Assembly (NCBI GenBank): GCA_013396655.1
Contig: WBMV01000268.1
Coordinates: 992,001 to 1,056,000 of the forward strand
Source: Campylorhamphus procurvoides
Lineage: Eukaryota > Chordata > Aves > Passeriformes > Dendrocolaptidae
DNA: 64,000 nt
Direction: 5' to 3'
The position numbers and the translations under genes were made by a program. Position 1 is the first letter of the stretch; every line of letters starts with the position of its first letter. Below are positions 14,001-26,000 of the stretch, in pieces. The notes beneath the pieces were generated by a model. That model did not search any database. It worked only from the letters and a program-made list of their open reading frames with translations, and was not told the DNA's origin.

Positions 14001-17000
14001 TTATTCCAGTTCAGCCATCTTATCCTGACCTTTAAGGTACATCTTTTATTACAGCTTTTATGCAATGTTATACACTAATTACTTAACCACAGGAGTAAAT
14101 TGCGTAGAGAAGCAATGAAAGCTCCACCTTTAGAGGGTTGTAAGAACAGTTTAGATAAACACCTGTCAAGTATGGTTAAGTTATAGTTGATTCTGCCTTA
14201 GGGGAGGAGGGTAGACTGAATAGCTTGCTATTCATATGCCTTCTGGTCCTATGTTCTATAAATCTGAGAATTGAAGCTGAAAAAATAAATAGCAAAATTT
14301 AACCCTAAAAATTTAGGACGTAACTGCAGTTGCCCTTTCTCCTCATGCATATCCATTATGACCCAGATGACTACAATTTTTTTTAAATTATTTTTAGCAA
14401 AATTCCTACATTGTTATGGTAAACTTGCTTACTTAGAAAGTAATCTTGTATCTATATGGAAGGTTACCCTTCCCCCTTGCTAGAGAGAGGTTCTAAGAAT
14501 AATCTGGCTTTTTCAGAGAATCATGTAACCAGCAGAGTAGCCCTGTAATGAGCCTACAAAATCCCAAACACAGAATTTTAGCATCCACCAAAGAGGAATA
14601 TCAGTATAACAACCCCTGAGATGTTTTACCAATGCCTGCTAATGGAATTCTTGCAATGTTTCTTGCAGACATTTCGGCCTGCAGCAATGCTGGTTGAGCG
14701 CTCTACTGATTTTGGTCAGACCTGGAAAGTTTTTAGATATTTTGCACATGATTGTGCAGCTTCTTTTCCCAACATCTCTTCTGGTCCTGCAAAAAGTGTG
14801 GGAGACATTATTTGTGATTCAAGATACTCAGACATTGAGCCGTCCACTGAAGGCGAGGTATTGCCAAGTGTCTGTGTTTGTATGAGTTCAGATCATGTGT
14901 GACTCTTTTACTGGAACTGAAGGTCTCTTGGCTGTATCTGGTAAAGGCAAAGGCCTGTCATTTGATCTCTTGGTGGGTGCCATCCCATCTCTACAGTATG
15001 AATTTGTTTTGCAGGTTGTTTTAAAAGCCTTGGATCCCAGCTTTGAAATAGAAAATCCGTATGTGCCCTATATCCAAGGTATGGACACTACAGGTTTTCT
15101 CCAGAGATATTTTCCTGGTATTGTTTGCTTTGTACACTGAAAGGCTTAACAGCTCAGCTGGTGTAAGTTAGTGATGTTGAAAATTCGGTACCTAGAGATC
15201 TTAGGCTAACATTGTATTAATAAGTAAAATGGGGTCAGTGTTGTGCTTTAGCCCCCGAGGCCAAATGGCAAAGCTCTACACAGCTCATCCGTGTAGCTAA
15301 ACTGTGTTTCCTTCTGGAATCAGGCCCAATCCACACAGCTTTTTGGGAGCAATCCCAGAGGTGTATATGAACTCACGAAGCCAGTGGCTGGGAAAATGCA
15401 GAGCCATACCAAGGACGGTGCTCATGCTTACGCAGCTGTGTCAGGGGTGGTCCTTGCCCTGGCACTGTACTCATTACTGGTCTTGGCCCATATGGGATCA
15501 TTTCCATTTCTTCTTCACTATGGCAGAATTCTTGAATGACTGATCCAAGCTGAACATTTCACACTGTTCATTTTAGAGTGAACTGGGGCTCTTGATCTCT
15601 CTTCTTTCCTTCCAGAACTCATCACACTAACAAACCTAAGGATCAATTTTACTAAACTCCACACTCTCGGAGATGCTCTGCTTGGAAGAAGGCACAGTGA
15701 TCCCCTTGAGAAGTACTACTATGCCATCTATGAAATGGTTGTGCGGGGCAGCTGCTTTTGCAATGGCCATGCCAGCCAGTGTGATTCCATGCAGAATCTG
15801 CGGGGAGATATTTTCCATCAGTCTGGGATGGTTTGTCATTAACACTTTCTCCAAAAAGGGCAGTCCCTACCTGGTATTTTATGAGACGAAAGATATGGAG
15901 GGAGGGAGAGGAAGGAAGATCTCTGATAATCTTTGAATTGACCACTTGCAACTGCAAGTTGTTTAATGTTTCAATGCAGATTCTTCCTTTAAAGCCCTGG
16001 TTTGAAATGAACAGAAGTTGTCTTTTTTCGGCACTAGAGTGGTGTTTCAAAAGCAACTGGGACAAGACATGTTGATAATAGCAGCAAAATACCAGAGCTG
16101 TAATGGTGCAAATGTAATGCAGTAAGTAGCCTATGGTGTGTGCAGACTTGAATGGCCACTTGTTGGGTGCATTCCATGCTCCAGCTGGGCTTGGGGGCTC
16201 TGCTGCAGGAGAGAAGGCATTGGCACAAAGAATAGCTGATAATACAAAGCTAACCCATGAAAAATGGATTATTAAAAATTCCAGGCATGTGATTGCAAAT
16301 TCTTTCCCTCTGGGAATGAGAGTTTTTTTCTCCTGGAAAATATGTATCTCGATATGAAGATGTAGGCAAAGAGAGAGAGAATCTAAAAGGTTAAAGTCTC
16401 CTTTGATATCCCTAAAAGTATTTTTTTCTAAGTGTCGCTCAGTGGCTTTAAAACTATTTGGTTACATTTTGCAGATATTCTCCAGATCTTTTACTCAAAT
16501 AACTGAGAATTATGTCAGCTGAGGGAGCCAAAGAGCTTTGAATTTTTCTGATCTTGCTGGCATGCCTTAAACAGATATCTCCTCTCCCTCTCCTTCTCTC
16601 CCTCTCCTTCTCTCCCTCTCCTTCTCTCCCTCTCCTTCTCTCCTCTTTCTCACCATGTTACAGGTCCACGGGAGATGTATCTGCCACCATAACACTGAAG
16701 GTTTGTCTTGTGAAAGATGTAAAGATTTCTACAAGGATGCTCCCTGGAGGCCAGCTGAAGGGACAGAAGATAATGCTTGCAAACGTAACTCAAACATGAT
16801 ATTTTCCTTTCTAATAACTGGGAGTGGGTGTAGCACAGTCCCATTCCAATGCATAATGGGATGGCCAGGATTCTGGGAGTGAGACTTTTACATGCCTCAT
16901 GCAGAAAGTAGATGCTGTATTACCTTGCAAGTAGTAGAGCTGTTTCATATTCTTATTTTTCATACAGAATAAAAATACTCAAACAATAGAGAGCAAAAAG

Positions 17001-20000
17001 CACCTAATGCTAAATTATTTATTTCTACAATAATGAGTAATGTGGGATATACAAAAATAATGTATTAGGATCTGTAACAAATATTCCACTAGAGATTTCT
17101 TTGGTGGAACAGTGTTCCTCGCTGCATATCAGGCACACTCACCTGCATTGAAACTTTTCCAAGTTTAGGGCCCAGTTCTGTCCTAAGACTCCAATGTCTT
17201 CTGCCAGCTGTGACACACAAGGCCTGGGAAGCTATAGTCTTGTTGGGCACTGGAATCATACGAGGAACCACTAACCCTGGGTTAACAGGAGACAACAGTG
17301 GTGGCCAGGCCACAACAGGAATCATGGTGTGAAATACCCCTCTGTTTTTTTGGTTTCAGGTTGCAACTGCAATGGCCACTCCAGCAGATGCCACTTTGAC
17401 ATGGCCGTGTACCAGGCCAGCGGCGGGGTCAGCGGTGGGGTTTGTGAGGACTGTCAGGACAACACCACGGGGCAACACTGTGACCAGTGCAAACGTTTCT
17501 TTTACCAGGATCCACTCAAAGTCATCTCAGACCCTCAGATGTGCCTCCGTAAGCTTCGCTTGTTAGCTTCTGTAAGAATGACCCAAACCAGGGGGGTTCT
17601 GGTTCTCTTTGCTCTGAACTCTATGGCATCCCCATCCTGAAATGTTCATAGGGTTGTAAAAGTGCTACCAAACCTGTAACATCCAAACTGCATTACAAAG
17701 TAGCTGCATGACAGCATTGTAAAAAGGAGCTGCATATTCCAATTAGTTGCTGAGTTTGGAAATCCAACAGAGCTATCATCTTTCTTGAACAACATCAATG
17801 TAAACATGAATTGCAGTAGCAGTGTTGATTCTGTGACCTTCAGGGTTTACAGAAGAAGTGCAAAATGATGGGGGGATTAATAACTTTTGCTGGATACCTT
17901 CCCTATGCAAGAAGGTATGTGAAAGCCTTTCTTCTGAAAAACGAGCTAAATTCAGTATTAACATAGAATGGGGGAAATGCTCTGAATGTAATTTAATTAG
18001 AGCACTTGATTGGTATGAAAAGTCCTTAGGGAGCCAAAGGAGGATTACCAGCAACTCGAGAGCTGCGTTTTCATGTTTCCATCTAAATGTGGGGGCTTTC
18101 ATGTGTCTCCTTGCCTGTAGCATGCAACTGTGACCCAGAAGGTACACTGCACAACGGCGCCTGCGAGAGTCGCACAGATCCTGCTCTGGGAACGGTCGCG
18201 GGCCGGTGCCCTTGCAAGGAGAACGTGGAGGGTGTTCGCTGTGACAAGTGCAGGGCAAACTACTATGGGCTGAGTGCCAGTGACCCCCTGGGCTGCCAGC
18301 GTATGTAAACCACCTCTTTTGTTCTTCTTTATTCTTCATGGAGGTAGTTGAATGCATAGATGCACACACTAATGCACTACTTGAGTCACAAAATACCCAG
18401 TTGCCTACTATAATGTCAATGTCATTTAATGTTTCTGGTGCAGCACCTGAGACTGAAAAGATGCAAAATCACTTCCAGAATGCATAGTATACTATCATAG
18501 GTCAGGCTGTTGTTAATTGAAGAATTATTAAATATACAATTTAATTGAAATGGGAGATTAAAACACATGAAAATTATTTTAGCATCCAAATCAGTATAAT
18601 CTAAGGAAGTTCAATGAGGCCAAGTGTAGGTCCTGCATGTGCAATCCCAAGCACAAATACAGACTGAGGGGAGAATGGATTGAGACTAGTCCTGGGGAGA
18701 AAGACTTGGGGGTGTTTGTGTGCAGAAAGCTCAACACGACTCAGCAATGTGCCCTTGCAGCCCAGAAAGACAAATGTATTGTGGGCTGCATCAAAAGAAG
18801 TGTGGCCATCAGATCAAGGAAGGTGATTCTCCTGCTCTGCTCTGTCTTTTGAGACCCCACCTGGAATACTGCCTTCAGGTCTGGGGTTTACAAGAAGGCT
18901 GAAGAGGGACTTTTCACAAGGGCATGTAGGGACAGGACAAAGGGAATGAACTTAAGCTGAAGGAGGGTAGGTTTAGTTTGGACATTAGGAAGAAATTCTT
19001 TACTGAGAAGGTGGTGAGGCACTGGAACCAGTTGCCCAGAGCTGGTAAAATCTCCATCTCTGGAAGTATTTAAGACAAGGCTGGATGGGGCTTTGAGTAA
19101 CCTGGTCTAGTAGATGTGCCTTACCATGGCAGTGGAGTTGGAACGAGATTATCTTTAAGGTACTTTCCAACCCAAACCATTCTATGAATCTGTAATTCTG
19201 TGAAGGGTGCATGAAAAGCCACAGACAGCCTGTCAGGATATTTGGACTCTGCAGTGCGATGTCAAAATGGCAGGAGCTGCTGCCTTGCCATGAGAACTTC
19301 CAGCCAGCCATTCTTCTGAGAGAGGCTTGCTGAAAAACACATCCTGCCCCTCCGCAGGCACACTGTGGGTTTGTGAGCACATTATGGTCCGCAGCCACAT
19401 GCAATGACTGGGCCGTGCAGACCAGCACACAGCACATGGCATAGGACTTTTGCCAGTGCCCCTCTCCCCTGGAGAGGGGCCTACCAAAGGAAATGGTCCA
19501 TTTCCCAAGGGCAGTCTGAGGGCTGCAGGGTTCCAGGGCATGTACATCTGCAGAGTGTCTGTCTGGAGGATGGAGACTGCCTGTCATGCTGCTGCCACAT
19601 CTAAAGCAAATGCCAGTCCTGCTGCCGTCACTGGAGCCTGCAGATGTAACCACACATTTCTGTCCCTGCAGCCTGTAACTGTGATCCCTCTGGCAGTTTG
19701 CCCTTCTCCATCTGTGATCCTGCCACGGGAGAGTGTCTCTGCCAGCGGTTCACCACAGGGCAGCGCTGTGAAAAGTGTCTTGTATGTACTCAGGTTTTGT
19801 TATTACTTCTGCATGTGGTTTTGGAAGTCTCCTCACCCACCTCACACCTATTCATTGCCAGAAAATTAAACAATAAGTCAAAATTCAAAATAATTTTACA
19901 GCTGTATGCTCCCATTCTGCATTGACTCATCTGGTTCTTTTTCACTGCTTGCAAACATTTGTGCAATTAAATTGCACTGGGAGAAGCACACCCAGGAAGG

Positions 20001-23000
20001 AAAGAAAATGTAAAATAATCTCCTTGAGCCATCTTTGCTGTTTACAGAGCAATTTTCTTGCACAAATGGGTAAATATTGGTAAATATCTTGAGCACCCAT
20101 GCTATCTGGTAAGAGAAGCAATCTCCCATGGCCAAGCACAGGCAGCAGCACAGTAGCGCTCGAGAGCATGGGTCATGCACCAGAATGAATTCTGTTTTGC
20201 TTTACATACTTAAATATTTGACATAAGAAGTCTTTCTTTTTATCCCAGGTAGGATACTGGGGTCTTGGAAACAGCTTATATGGCTGTTCTCCCTGTGACT
20301 GTGATATTGGTGGATCCCAGAATAACTTGTAAGTTAAAGTTCTTCCAGTTTTTTCCTGCTTTTAATTTCTATAAATTCTGAAACTAGATTTTCTGATTAG
20401 CTTAATACAGTCTCAGTACAGATGGGAAAATAGGCTGTAGATGTAATTTCATCATATATGAACAGAGTAAAGTTGGGTTAGGAGTTTTGAAATTTACTTG
20501 TGATAAGGGTATTTACCTATATTCTTTGAAGCCAACTTTGAATCAGCTTGAGCCAAAATGTGTTTAATATAAGATATAAAATGGATGACTTAAGAGAACC
20601 AGAGACCCTAATATTAATAGAAATCAGAAGTAAGTTAGAGGTCACATTTTTAACTTAGCTTCCTACACCTATTTTTATTGCCAGGTTGTTTGCTTTTTTC
20701 TGGCTCCTATTCAAAATGTATACTTTTAGAAGCAAGCTTGGTTCCAGTTGAGCTCCTCCCGAAGTCTGTTGGGCAGGGGTCTTCACAACTGCTGTTAGAC
20801 TTCAGATATAGGAGTACATAGTCTGATGCTGTAGAGCAGCTCCTTTTGAGCAGGTGAATCACCTGGTGTGTTAAAAATGACTGTAAATATATAAAAACTT
20901 CTATATTCACATCAAATCAAAGGTCCTTCAATTATGTCCTGCCTCCATAACTGTGGGTGACAGGTGATTAAGATTCGTGATATAGTGATAGTTATAGAAA
21001 ACAGATAAAAGAAATGGATTCAGGAATAGATAGATGATCAGGAAACAGAAGGATCAGCACTTCAGGCATGGAACAGAAAGTGAAAGACAAAGCATGTCAT
21101 TTCTCCAAAGTGATGGAACAGTAGTATTGAATAAATCCAGCATCAGAAACAGAGAAGGTGGGTGGTAGGAAGAAGTTTAATAATGGAAGCAATCTGGGAA
21201 TGGGAAAAATGAAGCAAATCTGAAACAAGGGTGGATCTGAGCTGTCCCCGTGCTGTGAGGACACAGCTGTGCCTCATTCTGACATCCTCCCTTTACCAAC
21301 TCTTACTGCAGGTGCTCTCCAAAGGACGGTCAGTGCAAGTGTCTTCCCAACATTGTGAGCCGCCAGTGCAACGAGCCAGCTCCAGGCCACTTCTTTTTAC
21401 CCCTGGATTATTACATTTATGAAGCTGAGCACGCAAAGCCCCTTTCTGGCTCTGCACCCTTGGTAGGTTGTCAGCTTTTCAGGTGTTGTACTGAGAGGGC
21501 ATCCCTGTGGTGGTGGCACAGGAGCTGATGCTGAGGAGAAGAGCCTTGGGAGCAGCTGGAGCGGCTCTTTAGCAGGAAAATGCAAAGCAAGTCCCTTGAC
21601 CTTCCTCAGTTCATTTTTGTTTTTCATGGACATGACTATCCCATAACTGTGGCTGTTACAAAGGGACAGTACCTACAGTGTGGTGTGACCTGCAAAGCTG
21701 CCCTTGCTGCTTCTCAAGGCCAGGCTGATCTTGCATGAATTAGAGAAAATAGTTATTTAAATTAGAGGAAGGTATTTGAGTTGCCAACAGCTGTAATGAA
21801 CTGCTGTATTTCTGGGAATCTCCAACAAGGGAAGAGTTAAATTACCCTCTGCTCCATTGCACTCATTCCTGCTGCCTTATATAATGGCACTGATTGTAGA
21901 CCAATTTCCTCAAGAATTTGGCATCCATCTATAATGTTTTTAGAAAAATTAATTTTTATTTATTTTTTTCCATTCAGTATGGGCGTAGCTGTTTCCCATG
22001 CAGAGGACAAGTCTGGAATGCATCCCTTCCTTTGCCTATGCTTTCATTAGCATTTCTTCTCTGACATATTGTCCAGAATCTATAGAAAAGGAATAATGAA
22101 AAATGTTTATTTACAGGTCACATGCACAAATATTTAGCTGTAATCACAGCCAGTAATCATCCTACAGTCCAATAATTAAATAGAAAACAGATGTCTGAGG
22201 CATAGGTTATGAGAGAAACTGCAAGTTAATTTTAAGGGAGTGAGGGAAAAGGGTTTCCAGCAAAGCGGGGCCACAGTTTAGAGTTTCACCCAGCAGTGAA
22301 TAGATCTTGCTTTAAGAATGTGGATTTTCATTTAGTTGCTTACCTACCCTTCAACGTTGTTGAGACAGTGCTGCTCCTCTCTTGTTATTTCATAGGTTCA
22401 GCCAAGCACTCTTCCAAGGTGTGACAACTACTTCCAGAAGCAAGGCTATGAGTTTATGATTGAAAATGGAAAGATTGTGTTAAACAAGAACAAGAAACGA
22501 ACTGTAAGAAAATCTGGACTGGAACAGGTAAATTGGAACATGAGTAGTTACTTAAGTTTACACCAAATAATAAAATTTTATTTTGTATCAAAGGGCAAGG
22601 AAATGTCTGAGCACATGGGATTTGCAGTTCTAGACATTACAATTTTGACACAAATCAATATTTTTTTTGCTACACAGTTGGGCCAGACATTTTATAATTT
22701 ACACTGACAGGTTTCCTCTGCCCAGTGCCATTATAGGCTCAGGTTCAATGAATTTTTAGAAGAGTCCCTGTGAAAGGTAATCTCTCTTTCTTTCTTTTTT
22801 TTTTTTTTTTGCTTGCAAGACATTTCCAACATATTCCATTTTTCCAACAAGTTTACCAAGACATTGCCTCCTGTGTTTAATTGCAGTCATTGTAAATATT
22901 TATTTATTCAGCTTATAATGAAGAGTCCTGCAATGTACAAAATCAAGGTTAATCTGTCTAAGGTTTGCAATGTGCATGTTTTGAGATGCCAAATATTCCC

Positions 23001-26000
23001 AGACTGGTGGATTATTCTAGTCCCTCTCATTGCTGTTGTTGCAATGCTGTAGGAAACTTTTCTTGACGTGTGACCTTAAACATCCTACATATGGGAGAGG
23101 TCTTAGATGGTCGATCTTAAACTTGTTCAGAAAATGAGACTGATGGCCTGATGGCCAAAATAAGTAAACAATGAGGCAAAAGATATTTGTTTTCATTCTT
23201 CTGAGTTTGTTTTCCTGTAGTTTGACTCAGTGTGTTTTTGAAACTGTGAGTGTGTCTTTGCAGGGTGCAATGCAGTTTGGACTGGACTCTGTTCCAGCCG
23301 TGGTTTTCAGGCAGCCCAGCGCTGGTCGGGCTGTCACATGGACAGGACCTGGCTTCGCCCGTGTTCCCAGTGGAGCTGGGCTGAGATTTGCCATCAACAA
23401 TATTCCCTTTGCTATGGACTTTGATATCACAATTCGTTATGAGCCTGAGGTACTTGGGATGTCTTGTGTGTCTTGTGATGTTGTGATAGATACAGGGTCT
23501 ATTTTGTCAATAACAGGATGAACAATTTGTCCTATTCTTTATATTTAAAATAAAAATTACTTGCCTATTGCCTAAGGAACAAGTTGCCTTACCAACCAAG
23601 TAACATGTCCTCCATTGATCCCCTTATCCTTTTCCACTGAAATATGAAAAATCAGCTCTACAGTTGTTTTCTAAGCATCAGCCATGATTTCACTTTCTGG
23701 ATGTTTCTCTTTTGTCACCTTTGCTTGGACTGGACTTTTGCTCACAAATCAAACACATGGAAAATGCAGTTTCTTTTAGATGGCCACCCTGTATTTCTAG
23801 CTGGGATTTTTTGGGCAGGAAAATGTGCTCAGACAGAAGTGATCTGAGTAGATATTTATCCAGGGTTTTTGCCGGCATCCAGCCTCCCAGTTGCTCCAGC
23901 TGGGCTCTGAGTTGTGTGAAAATTGTAGGAAAATAGCTAAATTATTATTTTTTTGCCTGGATAAGATTTCTCAGTGATGAAGACATGTCTTGGAAAATCA
24001 GTTAATCCAAATCTGGTTAAACCCAGGTCCACACCCATGTCTTCAAAAACACAAGCAACTTGTCTTGATACCAGCTTTTGTACACGCCTTACTCTCTTGC
24101 TTTGCAATTCTCTGGGACAGTCCCACCTCTTGAGATTATCCCCCTGTCTATTGTATTCCGTTCTTTGACTGTCACTCTGAGGCAAACAAAACCCCCAGTG
24201 TCTTAAAAGATGGGAACAATTTTTTAGTGAGCTGGTTTGATGTAGCTCTTTCCTTCTAAGGATTGATGAGTTAAGTTTTAAATATATATGTTACACAGTC
24301 TTTTATGTTTGTTATTCCTTATTAGATATGTGAGAAGGCAGCTAATGAAGGATATCTGCTGAATTACACTGTGCTAAGAAAGGAAACAACTCCAATGACC
24401 TTAACAGAGCTGTTTCCATTTGAACTAGCTGAGGTCCCATTTCTGTCTCTGCTTTTCAATTAGCCACTACAAATACAATGCATTTTTTGCAAATAACATT
24501 GTTTTTTATGCTGTAAAGAATAAAAGAAAAATCTGTTATGTCACTGCAATGTACCATCATTCAGATGGCTTTCATTAACCCTGGCAAAGAGAAAGTAGGT
24601 TTTTCAGATACAAAAAATCACCATAATTTTTGCCTTTTTTTTTATAGTTCTTGGAAGACTGGCTGGCAAGTGTTACCATCCAGCCTGCTGGTATCTTGTC
24701 AGGTCAACGCTGCAAAAACAAGGTCCTTTCACAGGAGCCACACGCATTGCCTCTACCAGCTACAAAGAGGTCTGACTGTTCCTGTCCTTTTGCCTGTAGA
24801 TTTTCTATGTACAAATTGTTTACTGAAGCACTGCAGAGCAACAAATGTGTGGGAAAGTGAGAATATCAGAAATACATGTGTGGCCTTTTCTGTTGCTGTC
24901 ACACCACTATACCATGTAGGCTCTAAAGAAGAGACTGATGCCCCAGTCCTTAGTCTGACAAAGGTTTGCCCAACCCAGGAGAGCAGCCTGAGATCCTGCT
25001 GGGGTTAGTCATTGCATTAGTGAAAGTCCAACTGCAGCTATTTCAGTATAGAAAGAAAATATTGACTATATATATGATACTCTTTTTAAAAAACAGCTTT
25101 TCAGCTTGGATCTATGTAAAGAATAGGGAGGATGTGACCAATGTCTTGTTTAAACAGGGACAAGAAAGGACAAATATGAACAGTGAGTTGCAAAACATTT
25201 TGCTTGAACTAGTAAAACCTGTCATTTTCAGTTTAATCTCCCCAGGTTTAAACTGCACCTTGTGAATCATCTGGCAGAAGTCATGCAGCTCTCCAAAGCC
25301 TGCAAGCATGGGGCTGGCTGTGCCACTCACAGCAGCAGGGCTTGCTCCAGGCTGCAGGCATTAGCATGCAGGCACAGAGGGAAGGGAATGTTCACGGCAT
25401 CCAATAGACTTGCCTTGTCCTGACTCCTGGCTATAACTGTGCTTCATTTCTGATAAACAGGATCGCACTTCTGCAAACTCCAGTCTGCCTGGAGCCGGAA
25501 ACAGAATATGCTGTGGATGTGTATTTTTCTCAGGCCTCTGCCTCTGACACAAAGGCAAAATCATACATCTTGATTGACTCAGTGAGTAGTTGAGTTACAA
25601 GTCCCTTGAGTTTGTATTTATACCACTGTGATTTTTTTTTAACACAGACAGTTTAAAAATATTTTAAAATAATTTATAGTGTGTTTTAATAGAAATTCAG
25701 CTTCTGCTTACCTCCATTGGCACTGTGTTTGCATGTTTTTGTATGGAAACACAGAATTATATATGATTTACTTTTCATGGAGCAGTATCATAATAGTTAA
25801 TCAAGTCATACTTGTTGCCTATGTTGATAGAGTATGTATCTCTATCTGTTGCTCATTTTTTATGAACACACACCACATATGCTGACAAGATGCTGTGGTT
25901 GGGGATATAAATATGTGTAATTCTTCATCACTTAGGTTTTTTAAAATCTCTCTAATTTGTCTAGATTGTGGATATTTTTAAAGATGACATAGGAAAAGTA

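Larger units (their letters stand above)
8089..18120 (+). other. LAMB4: LAMB4 introns 1-9
   Basis: The non-coding spans between exons 1 and 10 are 8089-9283, 9442-12549, 12686-13962, 14037-14668, 14858-15014, 15079-15615, 15831-16663, 16785-17359 and 17549-18120. All have GT-AG ends. Intron 2 contains an unrecognised GC-richer block (about 9490-10160), intron 4 an old CR1 relic and intron 7 a polypyrimidine minisatellite. No nested gene was seen; short open frames such as the one at 11077-11343 show no recognisable homology. Confidence 0.8.

Noticed and set aside
17776..18369. Minus-strand 197-codon open frame
   Set aside because: It is antisense to LAMB4 exon 10 (LE3); the sense strand carries the real coding exon.
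19000..19653. Minus-strand 217-codon open frame in LAMB4 intron 10
   Set aside because: Its 3' part is antisense to the CR1 copy and the rest has no recognisable homology or splice support.
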